Shown here: piece by piece, positions 55,331 through 64,000 of the stretch | Layout of the letters: every line of letters starts with the position of its first letter | How positions within the stretch are numbered: the first letter of the stretch is position 1 | Assembly (NCBI GenBank): GCA_977006965.1 | Contig: OZ345368.1 | Coordinates: 558,001 to 622,000 of the forward strand | Reading direction: 5' to 3' | From: Phymatolithon calcareum | Taxonomy: Eukaryota > Rhodophyta > Florideophyceae > Hapalidiales | Length of the DNA: 64,000 nt | The notes under the pieces: generated by a model | What the model saw: only the letters and a program-made list of their open reading frames with translations | The model's database searches: none | Told to the model about the DNA's origin: nothing | Translations under genes and position numbers: made by a program

Positions 55331-57090
55331 GTGAAAGTAACACCTGAGGAAGCCAGCACATATCTCGCTATACTCCGGGCAAAAAGTACAATGAAAAAGG
55401 GTCATCCGTTCATGGTAGTTCTCGACCTATCCGCGGCAAACGATAGTGTGCCAAGGGATATCCTCATGAAGAGGCTGACGGAGAAACTTCCTGAAGAGAT
55501 AGCAAGGATGGTTGTGTACCTGTTAAAACCCTCATGGGTCACATTAGCTTTAGACGAGACAGAAACGTGGTGTATCATCGACTGATGAGTGCCTCAATGT
55601 TCCCCGCTTAGTCCATGCCTATACAATATATTATGGACACATTCACAGAAGCCGTCTCCAAGACAGGCGGAAACGTCTCAGACAGCCCAGTGCAATTGTT
55701 CGCATATGATGTTCAGCTTCAAGCGAAGACAGGACGAGGAATGCAGAAACTTCTTGATATAGCGACCATTTGGACAGGCGAAAATGGCATGAAATGGAAC
55801 ACAAAACCAGGAAAAAGCGAAGTTCTTAAGTACAAAGGGCTTCAGAATCACACTTTTTACTTGGTGGGACGAGAACTGCATCAAGTCTGGAGACTCTCGT
55901 ATCTTGGGGTAAGCATGAATAACAAGGGTGTTACGGATGACACATCCGTAGCAAGAGTTCGAAATGCTGCAGGATGTATACATAAGCTTCGGGAGCTCGG
56001 AGTGAATGTTCGAGGATTCAAACAGGAGACATGCATCAGGATCTTTTAAGTCGCTAATTATCCCGAAATGGGAGTATGCGCTACACGTGACTCCCATGTC
56101 AAATCGATTGCTCTCGGCAATCGAGTCGCCAGAGGGCTTGTTCTACAAGAATATTTTCGGAAAATATGTTGAACACCGCCGGGACCGAATGCGAATTCTG
56201 TGCCGACTGGGAAGACCAAAGATGAGGAGACGTCATCAAGCAGAAAGATTTGGATTAAGCCTGGTAAGACACAAAAAGCGACTTGAAGAAACAGAAGAGT
56301 ACTTTGGAAGAGATGAGGACATAAAGGATGGATGGATGGATTTCTGTTTTACTGAAGCTCCCTTAGTCATTTATCATTGCACCTGAGGGACTTTTCGTTG
56401 CGCTACAATCCTTCGCTTACGTTTTCATTTTGATTTCGTACATTTTCTTTGGACGGTATCAACTGCCATTTCCAGCATCTCTTTTCGAATATCGGAAAGT
56501 CGTTGCTTGGGCATTAAGTTTGAGATAACTGTGAGAGCTTCATCGAGTTCGTGAGGACATAAAGGAAGCAATGAAGGATATTGAATATCTCAAGATTTAT
56601 GAAGACTTGAGACAAGCCCTTCAGAAAGCCCAAAAAGGATCTGTCACGAGCAGAGAAGAAACAATTAAGGTATAGTAAAAGGAAGAAGAAGGCAAATCAA
56701 TGAAGATTCCTACTAAAGGCAAGCTACCAAGAAAGAACACGTTTAAGGTGCCTAAGGTTTACGTTCAACCGAGCAACCCTTGGGAGAAAATCAGTATTGG
56801 GTGCCTACTGCGGGATTACCGCGGTGATCGAACTAGTCGCCTTAAAACGTACTCTAGAGTCGTCCAAGATGAGTACAGAAATTGAGTTCGAGTGCAAAAG
56901 ACTCACAGGAGCTCTTGTTGGGAGAGAATTACGAATCAAGAACGTGTTGAGTAGCCAGAGGACTTTAGCTTAGAGAATACCGCAAGAGTTGCCGCGTTAC
57001 TCCAAGGTGAGGCTTTGGGAGCTCTCAAAATGACATCATCAAATATCCCCTGAGGAAGCCTTGCCCGTATATTCGTATGACTGTGGGGCT
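55331..57090 (+). pseudogene. LINE E copy, RT to 3' tail
   Basis: VVLDLSAANDSVPRDILMK, then a stop at 55583 inside motif B (CIID, stop, VPQCSPL), SPVQLFAYDVQL (catalytic ADD changed to AYD near 55702), SYLGVSMNNKGVTDD and VLCRLGRPKMRRRHQAERF-like text to 56326. A LINE H tail interrupts at 56329-56551, then the C-terminal end appears in pieces (FECKRLTGALVGRELRIKNV near 56890) and the tail GAGGCTTTGGGAGCTC. Inactive on several counts. Confidence 0.82.
56329..56551 (-). mobile_element. LINE H tail insertion in LINE E
   Basis: Perfect 15-bp duplication TGAGGACATAAAGGA at 56314-56328 and 56552-56566. The insert is the last 223 bp of LINE H in antisense, starting with its repeat tail (TGGATGGATGGA) and ending inside codons for NEDSELDEALT-like text. 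Confidence 0.92.
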
Positions 57091-57515
57091 TTAAAAAAAT
57101 TGCAACAAAAAATAAAAAACTACACTCCTGGAAGAAAAATATGGCGAAATCGTACCAAGGCTCATGGCCACAGTTGGAAATCATTTGTGCAGATACCAGC
57201 TGACCGGAGCAGAGACCAAGATGAACGAAGAAGCACTGGACCAACAACTCTTCTTTACCATTACCATTTTCGATGATATGGAATAGAAAACCCAAGGATA
57301 AGAATTGTGAGCTCGAACTGCAGATGAGCGAATAGTGGACTCCAAGCTTTTCCCACACTCTGAAGTGGGTTTTTGCAGCTAGGGCCACGACATAGAACTT
57401 CCTGAAGGATCATATATGAAAGTTACACTAGCTACGAGTCTGTAGCAGCTGAAAAGTATCTCCTTTACAGTCTCGAGTGTATTACAGAGAGCGTTTAATA
57501 AACACTACTTTAAAA
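57091..57515 (+). pseudogene. LINE G 3' end, copy 1
   Basis: The frame reads LLEEKYGEIVPRLMATVGNH, then RYQLTGAET, and a phase-shifted FTITIFDDME before a stop at 57283. It is followed by a 3' untranslated region with CTCCAAGCTTTTCCCACAC and GCGTTTAATAAACACTAC. It matches LINE G copy 2 at 59540-59945. Confidence 0.78.
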
Positions 57516-57727
57516 AAATCATTTCTTGGAATTCCGCAGTGACTTGGAATTCAAATGCCGTCAACTAAATTCTCCTTGGACATCAGTTTCTCCATAAGGC
57601 CCCAAAGTTTCCGTATCATTTCCCCATACCTTCGCGGTTGTCCTGAGAACGCTGCTAGCCCCACTAGGTGAAAAGGCAACAATGAATGAGTGAATGGGCG
57701 CCCATGGCAGGGGTGTCAGAGTTCGTC

Positions 57728-58970
57728 CCAATTAAAATTTCGCTATTGCTTCCAGTGGAGCAATGAGGCAATCAAGCCCGGGGACTCAGCACCTTAAAAG
57801 CAATACTAAACAAGGGAAAAGCGAAGTCCTCGAATCAGAAGAAACATTGGGCAAGACATTCAAGCTAGCGAACAAGGTGCTAGCACAAGTTCCGGAGGTC
57901 ACGTACCTTGGAGTATCCCTAGACCCCGGAGGAGTTACAGATACGTTAATGATGCAACGACTAAAGAAATCAAGGACGGCCGTGTACGAGTTGCGTACAC
58001 TGGGAGTGTTCAAGAAAGGGCTGAGTATACAGAAGTGTATTCAGATATACAAGGCACTAGTACAGCCACGCTGGGAGTACGCAATGCACTTAACGCCCTG
58101 GACAGAAGACGTACAAAATGCCGTCAAGGAAGTAGAAGCAACATTCTTCAATCAAGTATTCGGGCCACTGGCCCGAGGAAGGACGGATAGGCTCCGTCTC
58201 CTGTGCCGGATCCAGGCGGCCGCACATCGACGAGAAATGTTGGCCTTCAAAATGCTGAGAAGGAACAAGGCGAAAGAACGTATGTATTCAAAGGAAGTGC
58301 CACAACGATGAATGGCAGTACACGAAGAAAGATATCGCCGCGATGGAGACCAGAGAGCCGTTCGGTGAAGCGGTAAAGCATATCCAAGCGAACCAATCGT
58401 CGCAAGCACTTCGATCGAAATTTCTGGAAATGGAAGGAGACCGCCTAGAATCGAAGCGGAAAAGAAAGATACCATACGACAAAACAAGAGAATTGCCAGC
58501 AATCCTCAAGTTCCCCAAGGTGAAGCACAGACAACTCGCACTGCAGTATGCCTGTGGCAGATTCCCACAGGTGTCAACAACACGTATGACTGAAGAATTC
58601 GGCACCAGAGCCAGAGAGCATATGGAGACCCTTGAACGCACGCTAGCAGGGTACGAACTCGAAGGAGAAAAACGACTGGAAACAGAAAAGGCGCTAGATG
58701 AGCTCTTACTATTTAGCAAGACACTCATAGAACGCATGGAGAACGAAGAAGGCCTGTATTAATCCGCAGAATGCAAGGCAAAAAGTGGTCGAGTCCAAGC
58801 ACCAACAATCCCGTAGAGGACTGAGATAGGACTACTTTGAGTCCTAAGTTTTCCCGTCTGCGATTCTAGTGGACGTTTTGTGAGCTACACAAAGGTAGGT
58901 AGCACCAGAGGAAGCCTTGCCCATATCTTCGGAAGTCTGTGGGGCTTTTAAATAAACTTGAAAGGAAAAA
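57728..58970 (+). pseudogene. LINE F, thumb to 3' end, best copy
   Basis: From 57763: KSNTKQGKSEVLESEETLGK, TYLGVSLDPGGVTDTLM, YELRTLGVFKKGLSIQKC, PRWEYAMHLTPWTEDVQ and LLCRIQAAAHRREMLAFKML to 58309. A phase change leads to the C-terminal domain at 58343-58762: RKRKIPYDKTRELPAILKFP, KHRQLALQYACGRFPQVSTT and EKALDELLLFSKTLIERMEN. The 3' untranslated region ends GGGGCTTTTAAATAAACTTG. RT palm and endonuclease are missing. The tail of this copy is the source type for the insertions at 6468 and 60372. Confidence 0.85.
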
Positions 58971-59945
58971 AAAAACCTTAAAAGCAATCAAGATGTACAA
59001 GTCTTTGATACAGCCAAGATGGGAATATGCCATGCACCTGACGCCATGGACGACAAGAGTTCAAACAACTATTGCAGACGTGGAGAAGACTTTTTTCGGA
59101 CAAGTATTTGGTCCAATCGCAAAAAATCGACACGCGAGACTTCGTCTTCTCTGTCGCATACATAATGCGGAAGACAGAAGACTAGTTCTAGCGTTACGAA
59201 TGCTTGAACGAGCCAGAACAAGGAAAATGGGCTTGCTCGCAGTCCCAAGAGAGGAAAGAGACGTTGAGGAATTGCAATGGGTGTGTCGTGACATATCATC
59301 AATGTTACATCACGACCTATTCGAGACGGCACTAACCTATCTTAAGCAGCGAGTTTCAGCAAAATCGTTGAGGGACCTGCGCTTTAAAGACAAAGGAGAC
59401 GGCTTGGAGGCGAGCAGAAAGAAGAAAATTCCTTATGATATTCCCGAGTCTACTCCCGCCATCATCAGACTACCGAAAGCATGTCACCGCCAATTGGCGA
59501 TTAAATGGGCATTCGGACGTTTTCCCCCATTGAGTACCACACTTCTGGAAGACAAATTCGGTGAAATCGTACCAACTCTCATGAACAAGCTCGAAGTGTA
59601 CCTTCAAAGATATCGACTAACAGAAGAGGAGACTAGTGAGACTGAAAAGGCACTTGGCAAAGTACTATTCCTCACAATCGTCTTTTATGACGACATGGAA
59701 TAGACCAAGACAAAATAGAACGGCGACGCTGAGATTCCTACGAACAGGACAAGTGGACTCTAAGCTTTTCCCTCCACCTTCTCTGGAGGAGGGTTTTTGC
59801 AGCTAGGGCTACGACGATAGCAACGAGCCCTGGTTTTGCGGGCTTTAACAGAGTAACGGAGCTACCAAGGTAGTAGCATCTGAAACGCATCTCCCTTACA
59901 GTCTTATGAGTGTTTCTGAGGGCGTTTAATAAATTCAAAATTCAA
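58971..59945 (+). pseudogene. LINE G, thumb end to 3' tail, copy 2
   Basis: Joined directly to the A-rich tail of LINE F. One open frame (to 59703) reads IKMYKSLIQPRWEYAMHLTP, TTIADVEKTFFGQVFGPIAK, RLRLLCRIHNAEDRRLVLAL, RKKKIPYDIPESTPAIIRLP, CHRQLAIKWAFGRFPPLSTT and FYDDME before the stop. The 3' end is GGGCGTTTAATAAATTC. It shares the C-terminal domain with E, F and H. 5' truncated, so not autonomous. Confidence 0.85.
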
Positions 59946-60081
59946 AAAAAAATGAGGCAATCAATAGCAATAGGATTTCCTGCAAGCAATAGAAATTGCA
60001 ATTGAGGTAATTCTAGAAATACGAATTGCAATTAGGATTCTGTGAGCACCAATAGGCGCCGCACAGTTTTATAACTTCAAT

Positions 60082-60845
60082 CTAAAGGTCACTCAATTCT
60101 TCGTACTGCTCATCTCCTTGGAGTCCATCTTGAATACGGTCGTTATCTACTTTCGCCATCGCGGACTTAACGTCTTGTTCATTCCCATACGCCTTATTAA
60201 TTTTGAGGAAAACAATCGCCTCAATGGTTCTTTTAAGCGATAAGCACAGGCGAATGAGCCATGTAAAATATACTATTTTCTTGAGACCAGCAGCAGATCC
60301 AAGAATTAAATCACAGGTAATGTAATCGAGCACGCTCTGCTTTTGAGGCTGCCAGAAAACCAAAAAGTGATTTTTTTATAATTCAAGTTTATTTAAAAGC
60401 CCCACAGATTTCCGAAGATATGGACAAAGCTTCTTCTGATGCTACCTACCTTTGTGCAGCTCACGAAACGCACACCAGAATGGCAGACGGGAAAACTTAG
60501 GATTCAAGATAATCCTATATCAGTCCTCTACAGGGTTGTTGGTGCTTGGACTCGACCGCTTTTTGCTTTGCCTTCTGCGAATCAGTACAGGCCTTCTTCG
60601 TTCTCCATGCGTTCTATGAGTGTCTTGCTAAATAGTAAGAGGTCATCTAGCGCTAAAAAGTGATATGTGTATCGTGAGCCACCTAATCTGGACCTCGGTA
60701 TGTCGAGTGACTTGGTCTGAATACACACAGGTGCAACCTTGGTTCCTGTCGATACTGTAAAACGAACAAACTCATATGTTCCAGACTGAGCTAGGATTCT
60801 AAAAGTGCAATCGAAGGAAGAGTGCCAACTAAAAGTAAACCGCAC
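60082..60845 (-). pseudogene. Unrecognised ORF disrupted by a LINE F tail
   Basis: Two minus-strand pieces belong together: 60845-60655 (MRFTFSWHSSFDCTF, then GTKVAPVCIQTKSLDIPRSR) and 60371-60082 (LDYITCDLILGSAAGLKKIV, LSLKRTIEAIVFLKINKAYG, EQYEELSDL, stop). A 283-bp LINE F tail separates them, and leaving out that insert with one target copy keeps the phase (293 bp shifts phase by 2, which matches the two frames). The product had roughly 155 residues, a hydrophobic middle and an acidic end. No family is recognised. AATTGCAATT-rich DNA on both sides may mean that it sits in a transposon. Confidence 0.6.
60372..60654 (-). mobile_element. LINE F tail inserted in the small ORF
   Basis: Perfect 10-bp duplication AAAAAGTGAT at 60362-60371 and 60655-60664. 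The insert is antisense LINE F from its poly-A end (TTTTTTATAATTCAAGTTTA) to codons for LDDLLLFSKTLIERMEN. Confidence 0.9.
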
Positions 60846-60969
60846 AGCTCCAATTTGCCTTGTAATTGGAAACTATGCTCCAATTAGGATTGCAATAGCT
60901 AAACCGGCATACCATAGGCCGCGGCTCCGTATAGCGTTACTGGTTCACAGTAGCTCTTTCGGAATGACT

Positions 60970-61240
60970 TCATTGCGTGAGACTCAGGCATCCCACGTTA
61001 TGGCACTGAGAGCGCCCATGAAACGAATCTTTGACTTGAGCCCTCGACTTGTTTCCGAGCAATGCTTCTTGAAGCTTAGACGTTGATCAAAATGGACTGC
61101 AAAGAATTTGTAGTCGACTATCGCCTCGATCGCTGCGCCAGAGATACTTACCTTTCCGTCCATACGCTCAAACTGAAGCTTGCCACCTCCAGCGAAAGCC
61201 AGGAAGTTTGAATTTACGGGCATTGACTTCTATGCGCAAT
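60970..61240 (-). pseudogene. LINE N fragment, antisense RT thumb
   Basis: The minus-strand frame 61223-60984 reads NFLAFAGGGKLQFERMDGKV, EAIVDYKFFAVHFDQRLSFK and KHCSETSRGLKSKIRFMGAL, the thumb region of jockey-type LINEs (normally YKFLGVxxDxxLxFxxH). It is a short isolated remnant. Confidence 0.7.
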
Positions 61241-61828
61241 TCATTGCTGTGTTCCGACAAGATTCATCATTTTGCAGACGAGAAATTTCGGGGAACGATC
61301 ATCATATTGATTATGTCGAGAAGCAGTGCCTTCAGCCGTGGGCTGAGTCGACGTGTGTTGTTCGTGTACATGCTCGGAGCTGTGAGCAAGAGTGCAAAAT
61401 GAATAAGGAGGAGCACCTGAGTGTCGTAGCAAGAGGGCAGTCAATATTGTGCTAACACTGGACGCGGTATCGACGGGTAAAGGAATGGGTATGGGGCGCC
61501 AATCATTGCACTCGGACTGCTCAACATGTATTAGGTAGCACAAAAGTTTCCGCTGTCCTGGATTACTGCCATGCAATCCTGGAAAGCTGCTTTTCAGTAA
61601 AAATATATACGCCTCACAGTATTGCGGCAGCAGTACAGTAGTCAGAGGTAAAAGCAAGAACAAGATCGTCTTGTACAATTGGTACGCGGCGATTATCGTC
61701 CACGAAAACTTCCGTCCACCCTTATCACCATCGCTAAACAAGACTTCGAGCGACAGTGAGAATACTGAATATCCCACAGTGGTCAAGAGGAAGTTTGCTA
61801 TGCCTCGCACCACTGACAGTTGCTTCAT
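61241..61828 (-). CDS. Hypothetical ORF with hydrophobic segments
   Basis: 195 codons without stop. Hydrophobic stretches (YSVFSLSLEVLF, ILFLLLPLTTVLLPQY) and a Ser/His-rich C-terminal part. No family recognised, and the C-terminal end overlaps LINE N remains. It may be a chance frame. Confidence 0.25.
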   Translation of the reverse strand: MKQLSVVRGIANFLLTTVGYSVFSLSLEVLFSDGDKGGRKFSWTIIAAYQLYKTILFLLLPLTTVLLPQYCEAYIFLLKSSFPGLHGSNPGQRKLLCYLIHVEQSECNDWRPIPIPLPVDTASSVSTILTALLLRHSGAPPYSFCTLAHSSEHVHEQHTSTQPTAEGTASRHNQYDDRSPKFLVCKMMNLVGTQQ

Positions 61829-62512
61829 TTTTGCGAATTACACAATTGTACAGTGTGTCGCCCAAAAACATACAGGGTCATTTGGCGAAGAATGGCGTTG
61901 AGCAAAAAAAGTTTTCCGCCTTTTGCAGCGTCCATTTTCCACTGCGCAAAATGTTTCAACATTATTACTATATCTACACGTCCCACGATGCGGCTGCATA
62001 CAGTACACCGCCCACGCTTTTCCAAGCGTCTTCTCCACGACCTCATCTGGTGCGGACTGCATCCGAATGTCCTGAATTAATTTCATCACTTCTCATCCAT
62101 TATCATACAGGTATGACACAAGATCTCGCAACGCGTTGTGTGTGCAGCACCTGTCGCTGTTTCGACGGTCGAAATCGAGATCACGTACAGTACAGCATCG
62201 TCTCAAACGGAAGCATTAAATGAAGCGTGAAAAACCTTCCCCGCCCGCCTTCCATCGACTACGTATTCCGTTGACATTCCCGATTCTTACTTCTCTGCTC
62301 CCCCTTGCGCACGCCAAAAATACCCGCACCCACATCATACCCCCACTGTATCCCTTGCCACTCCTGCGTGCAGCCACACAGCGCCAGGCAGACAGACAGG
62401 CAACCAAGCAGGCACGCAGGCAGGCACGCAGGCAGGAGGGCAGGCAGCCGCACAGGGCTCGGCCAACAGTAGCACGAGGGCATAAAGGCCCGCTCCTGCC
62501 GGGGGTGCCGCC
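61829..62512. other. Upstream region of the cysteine-rich gene
   Basis: No gene seen. A GGCAGGCA/ACGCAGGC-type imperfect repeat occupies about 62387-62452, just upstream of the next start, and would lie in its leader or promoter. TACAGTACAGC occurs near 62186. Confidence 0.45.
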
Positions 62513-63277
62513 ATGCAGCGGCGCGAGCGAGTGTACGCATTTGTTGCGCTTGCATGCGTGCTTCTCTACCTCTTCTCCCTGCGTCAGACAGCGCAACCGA
62601 GGGCGGCGCGCGCCTCGTCAGCGCATGGCGATTCCGGCGAATGTTCGGCTGCGTACGAGGCTTGCGGTGCAATGCCGGCGCCGGTCGGACTCATGCCGTG
62701 CTGTGACCCCAACTTCTTCTGCTTCACTGTGCCGCCGTACTTCTCACAGTGTCGTCCGAGATGCGCGCCGCTCGGCACCGCGTGCGGGAAGGACATGCCG
62801 TGCTGCGCTGGGACGCGATGCGGGAAGGATGATTTGTGCGTCGCGCGTGCTTCGGCGTGGTATGCCAATGCGATTTGGCGCGGAAGGTGGAGCGGCGCTG
62901 ATCCTTCTATGACTGGGAAGGGGGCGGCGAGAGGAAAGGACGCACTGGGGAAACCGAGATATCTGAGACCGGAGGTGGTCGATCGGTTTGCACATCGAAT
63001 CACTGCTAGTCAAATTGTGAAGCATTTTCAAGACGTTATTAACGATACAAAGATACCGGAAATGGTCGTCGCGTTCATTCCGGATTCGTTCACTGCGAGC
63101 GAGCGACTGAGGTTTCGTCGACGGGTTGTAAGAGCGTTGAGGGATCCGGGATTGTCTGTGGATGTTGCGAGTGCTGAATTACATGTCTTGAAGAAGGGGT
63201 GGACGATGGGACAGGTTCACGAGGTTGGGCTAGTGCTCGCATCTTTTCCGGAGGTTCGTGAGGTGCTACCGCGATAG
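62513..63277 (+). CDS. Membrane-anchored protein with two six-Cys modules
   Basis: Unrecognised host gene of 254 residues. A basic start (MQRRERVYAF) and a hydrophobic stretch at about 8-24 form a signal peptide or signal anchor. Two cysteine modules follow: C44, C51, C63-C64, C70, C80 and C84, C91, C97-C98, C103, C109. Both have the C..C..CC..C..C order of cystine-knot-like folds, so the domain should be lumenal or extracellular. The rest (about 140-254) has no cysteine and looks globular: RITASQIVKHFQDVINDTKI, FIPDSFTASERLRFRRRVVR, AELHVLKKGWTMGQVHEVGL. The start has a strong context, CCGCCATGC. Composition is GC-rich compared with the mobile elements. No function is claimed. A binding or wall-associated role is only a guess from the cysteine modules. 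Confidence 0.75.
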   Translation: MQRRERVYAFVALACVLLYLFSLRQTAQPRAARASSAHGDSGECSAAYEACGAMPAPVGLMPCCDPNFFCFTVPPYFSQCRPRCAPLGTACGKDMPCCAGTRCGKDDLCVARASAWYANAIWRGRWSGADPSMTGKGAARGKDALGKPRYLRPEVVDRFAHRITASQIVKHFQDVINDTKIPEMVVAFIPDSFTASERLRFRRRVVRALRDPGLSVDVASAELHVLKKGWTMGQVHEVGLVLASFPEVREVLPR

Positions 63278-64000
63278 TTTTATTATTCTTCTTCCAGTTC
63301 TTCACATCATCTCTTGCCGCTCTAAATTCAACTAAACTCGCACACATGTTATTCGAGGGCCATTGAAACAGATGGCAGTGCGCTTTTCGATCGAGATTTC
63401 TTCACAATCAGATCCGTAGATCCCCTGTCCTCGCACCGTCTGCCTGCTTGCTTATATTTCTCCACTTTCCATAGAAATCTCCTCATTCCACTCGCGTTAC
63501 GTTACGTTGTCTTCACCTGTACAGTACTTTCTCAAGTACGCATCTCGGCATTTGTCGAGGGCGGATCGTTCACATACGGAATTTGCTTGCCATCCAAGAA
63601 GTTCGAAGACGGACAAAGCAAGCTCCTCTCCAGCAATTTATTGTTCGGCAATTGCAATTTTTTGTTGCATCAAACGATGGCACCAAACATCGCTGCCTCC
63701 ATGCCCGAAGTCCCGCTTTTTGACGGCATACTTCTCCTTTGAGAACAATAACCCTTCCAAATAGCTTGCTTCGCTGATGAATGGGCTTGTTTTCAAACAC
63801 CAACCACTACCTCCGCGATTTCAACGATCCTAATCGACCCTCTGTGCGCCGCGTCTCGCCGTCTCGCACAGCACGTTCGATAAAGCGGTTCATTCGCCCA
63901 CCTGGCCGCATCACTTCACCGACTGCCGGGGCAGTGCGACCCTTCCGCGGAACCGCCAAGTCGAATAATATTCTGGGGAGCGCGTGTCCCTAGGGTACTG
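63278..64000. other. Right edge, no gene seen
   Basis: Short frames only. The last 200 bp are open on the plus strand (63781-63993, RRVSPSRTARSIKRFIRPPG) and basic in character; a gene continuing past the window cannot be excluded. Confidence 0.35.

Noticed and set aside
62387-62452. Possible CRISPR-like or regulatory repeat array (CAGGCAGG units)
   Set aside because: Units are short, imperfect and without spacers: a simple repeat upstream of a eukaryotic gene.
62220-62912. 230-codon ORF overlapping the cysteine-rich gene start
   Set aside because: Arg/Pro-rich low-complexity translation of GC-rich repeats in another phase. The 62513 frame has the signal anchor and ordered cysteines.

Overview
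The window looks like nuclear DNA of a eukaryote with few introns and compact genes. A florideophyte red alga of the Chondrus type fits best. This is inferred from single-exon genes, large stretches dense in retroelements, and the kinds of genes present; no rRNA, tRNA or plastid marker proves it. There are no operons, ribosome binding sites or CRISPR arrays.

Host genes are sparse. I support four well: a membrane RING-H2 protein (12024-12872, -), a short glutathione S-transferase-like protein (13498-14034, -), a PHO88/SND3-type ER protein (26081-26815, +) and a small C2H2 zinc-finger protein (33031-33561, +). A fifth, unrecognised gene encodes a membrane-anchored protein with two six-cysteine modules (62513-63277, +). 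One further ORF (60082-60845, -) was intact until a LINE tail landed in it.

The rest is mostly layered mobile elements. From 0.2 to 11.7 kb: a non-LTR element (A1) split by a DDE transposon with 19-bp inverted repeats, then LINE pieces (families C, E, D, F) and a MULE-like transposon. From 15 to 24 kb: LINE D, a near-identical inverted pair of element A, a nest of small retroinsertions, and a LINE (H) with a 617-codon RT frame and clean target-site duplications. 24-34 kb is the quietest part and holds two host genes. From 35 to 53 kb: a copia element with 122-bp LTRs and an apparent half-tRNA primer site, LINE K with both ORFs and an endonuclease, antisense LINE L, LINE M split by a hAT transposon, and four copies of a hairpin-rich repeat (J). 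From 54.8 to 60 kb LINE fragments lie head to tail.

Many insertions have duplicated target sites I could read on both sides (5 to 15 bp), so the order of events can be reconstructed. Family letters A to P are my own labels for this window. Family assignments come from motifs read by eye, without database searches.
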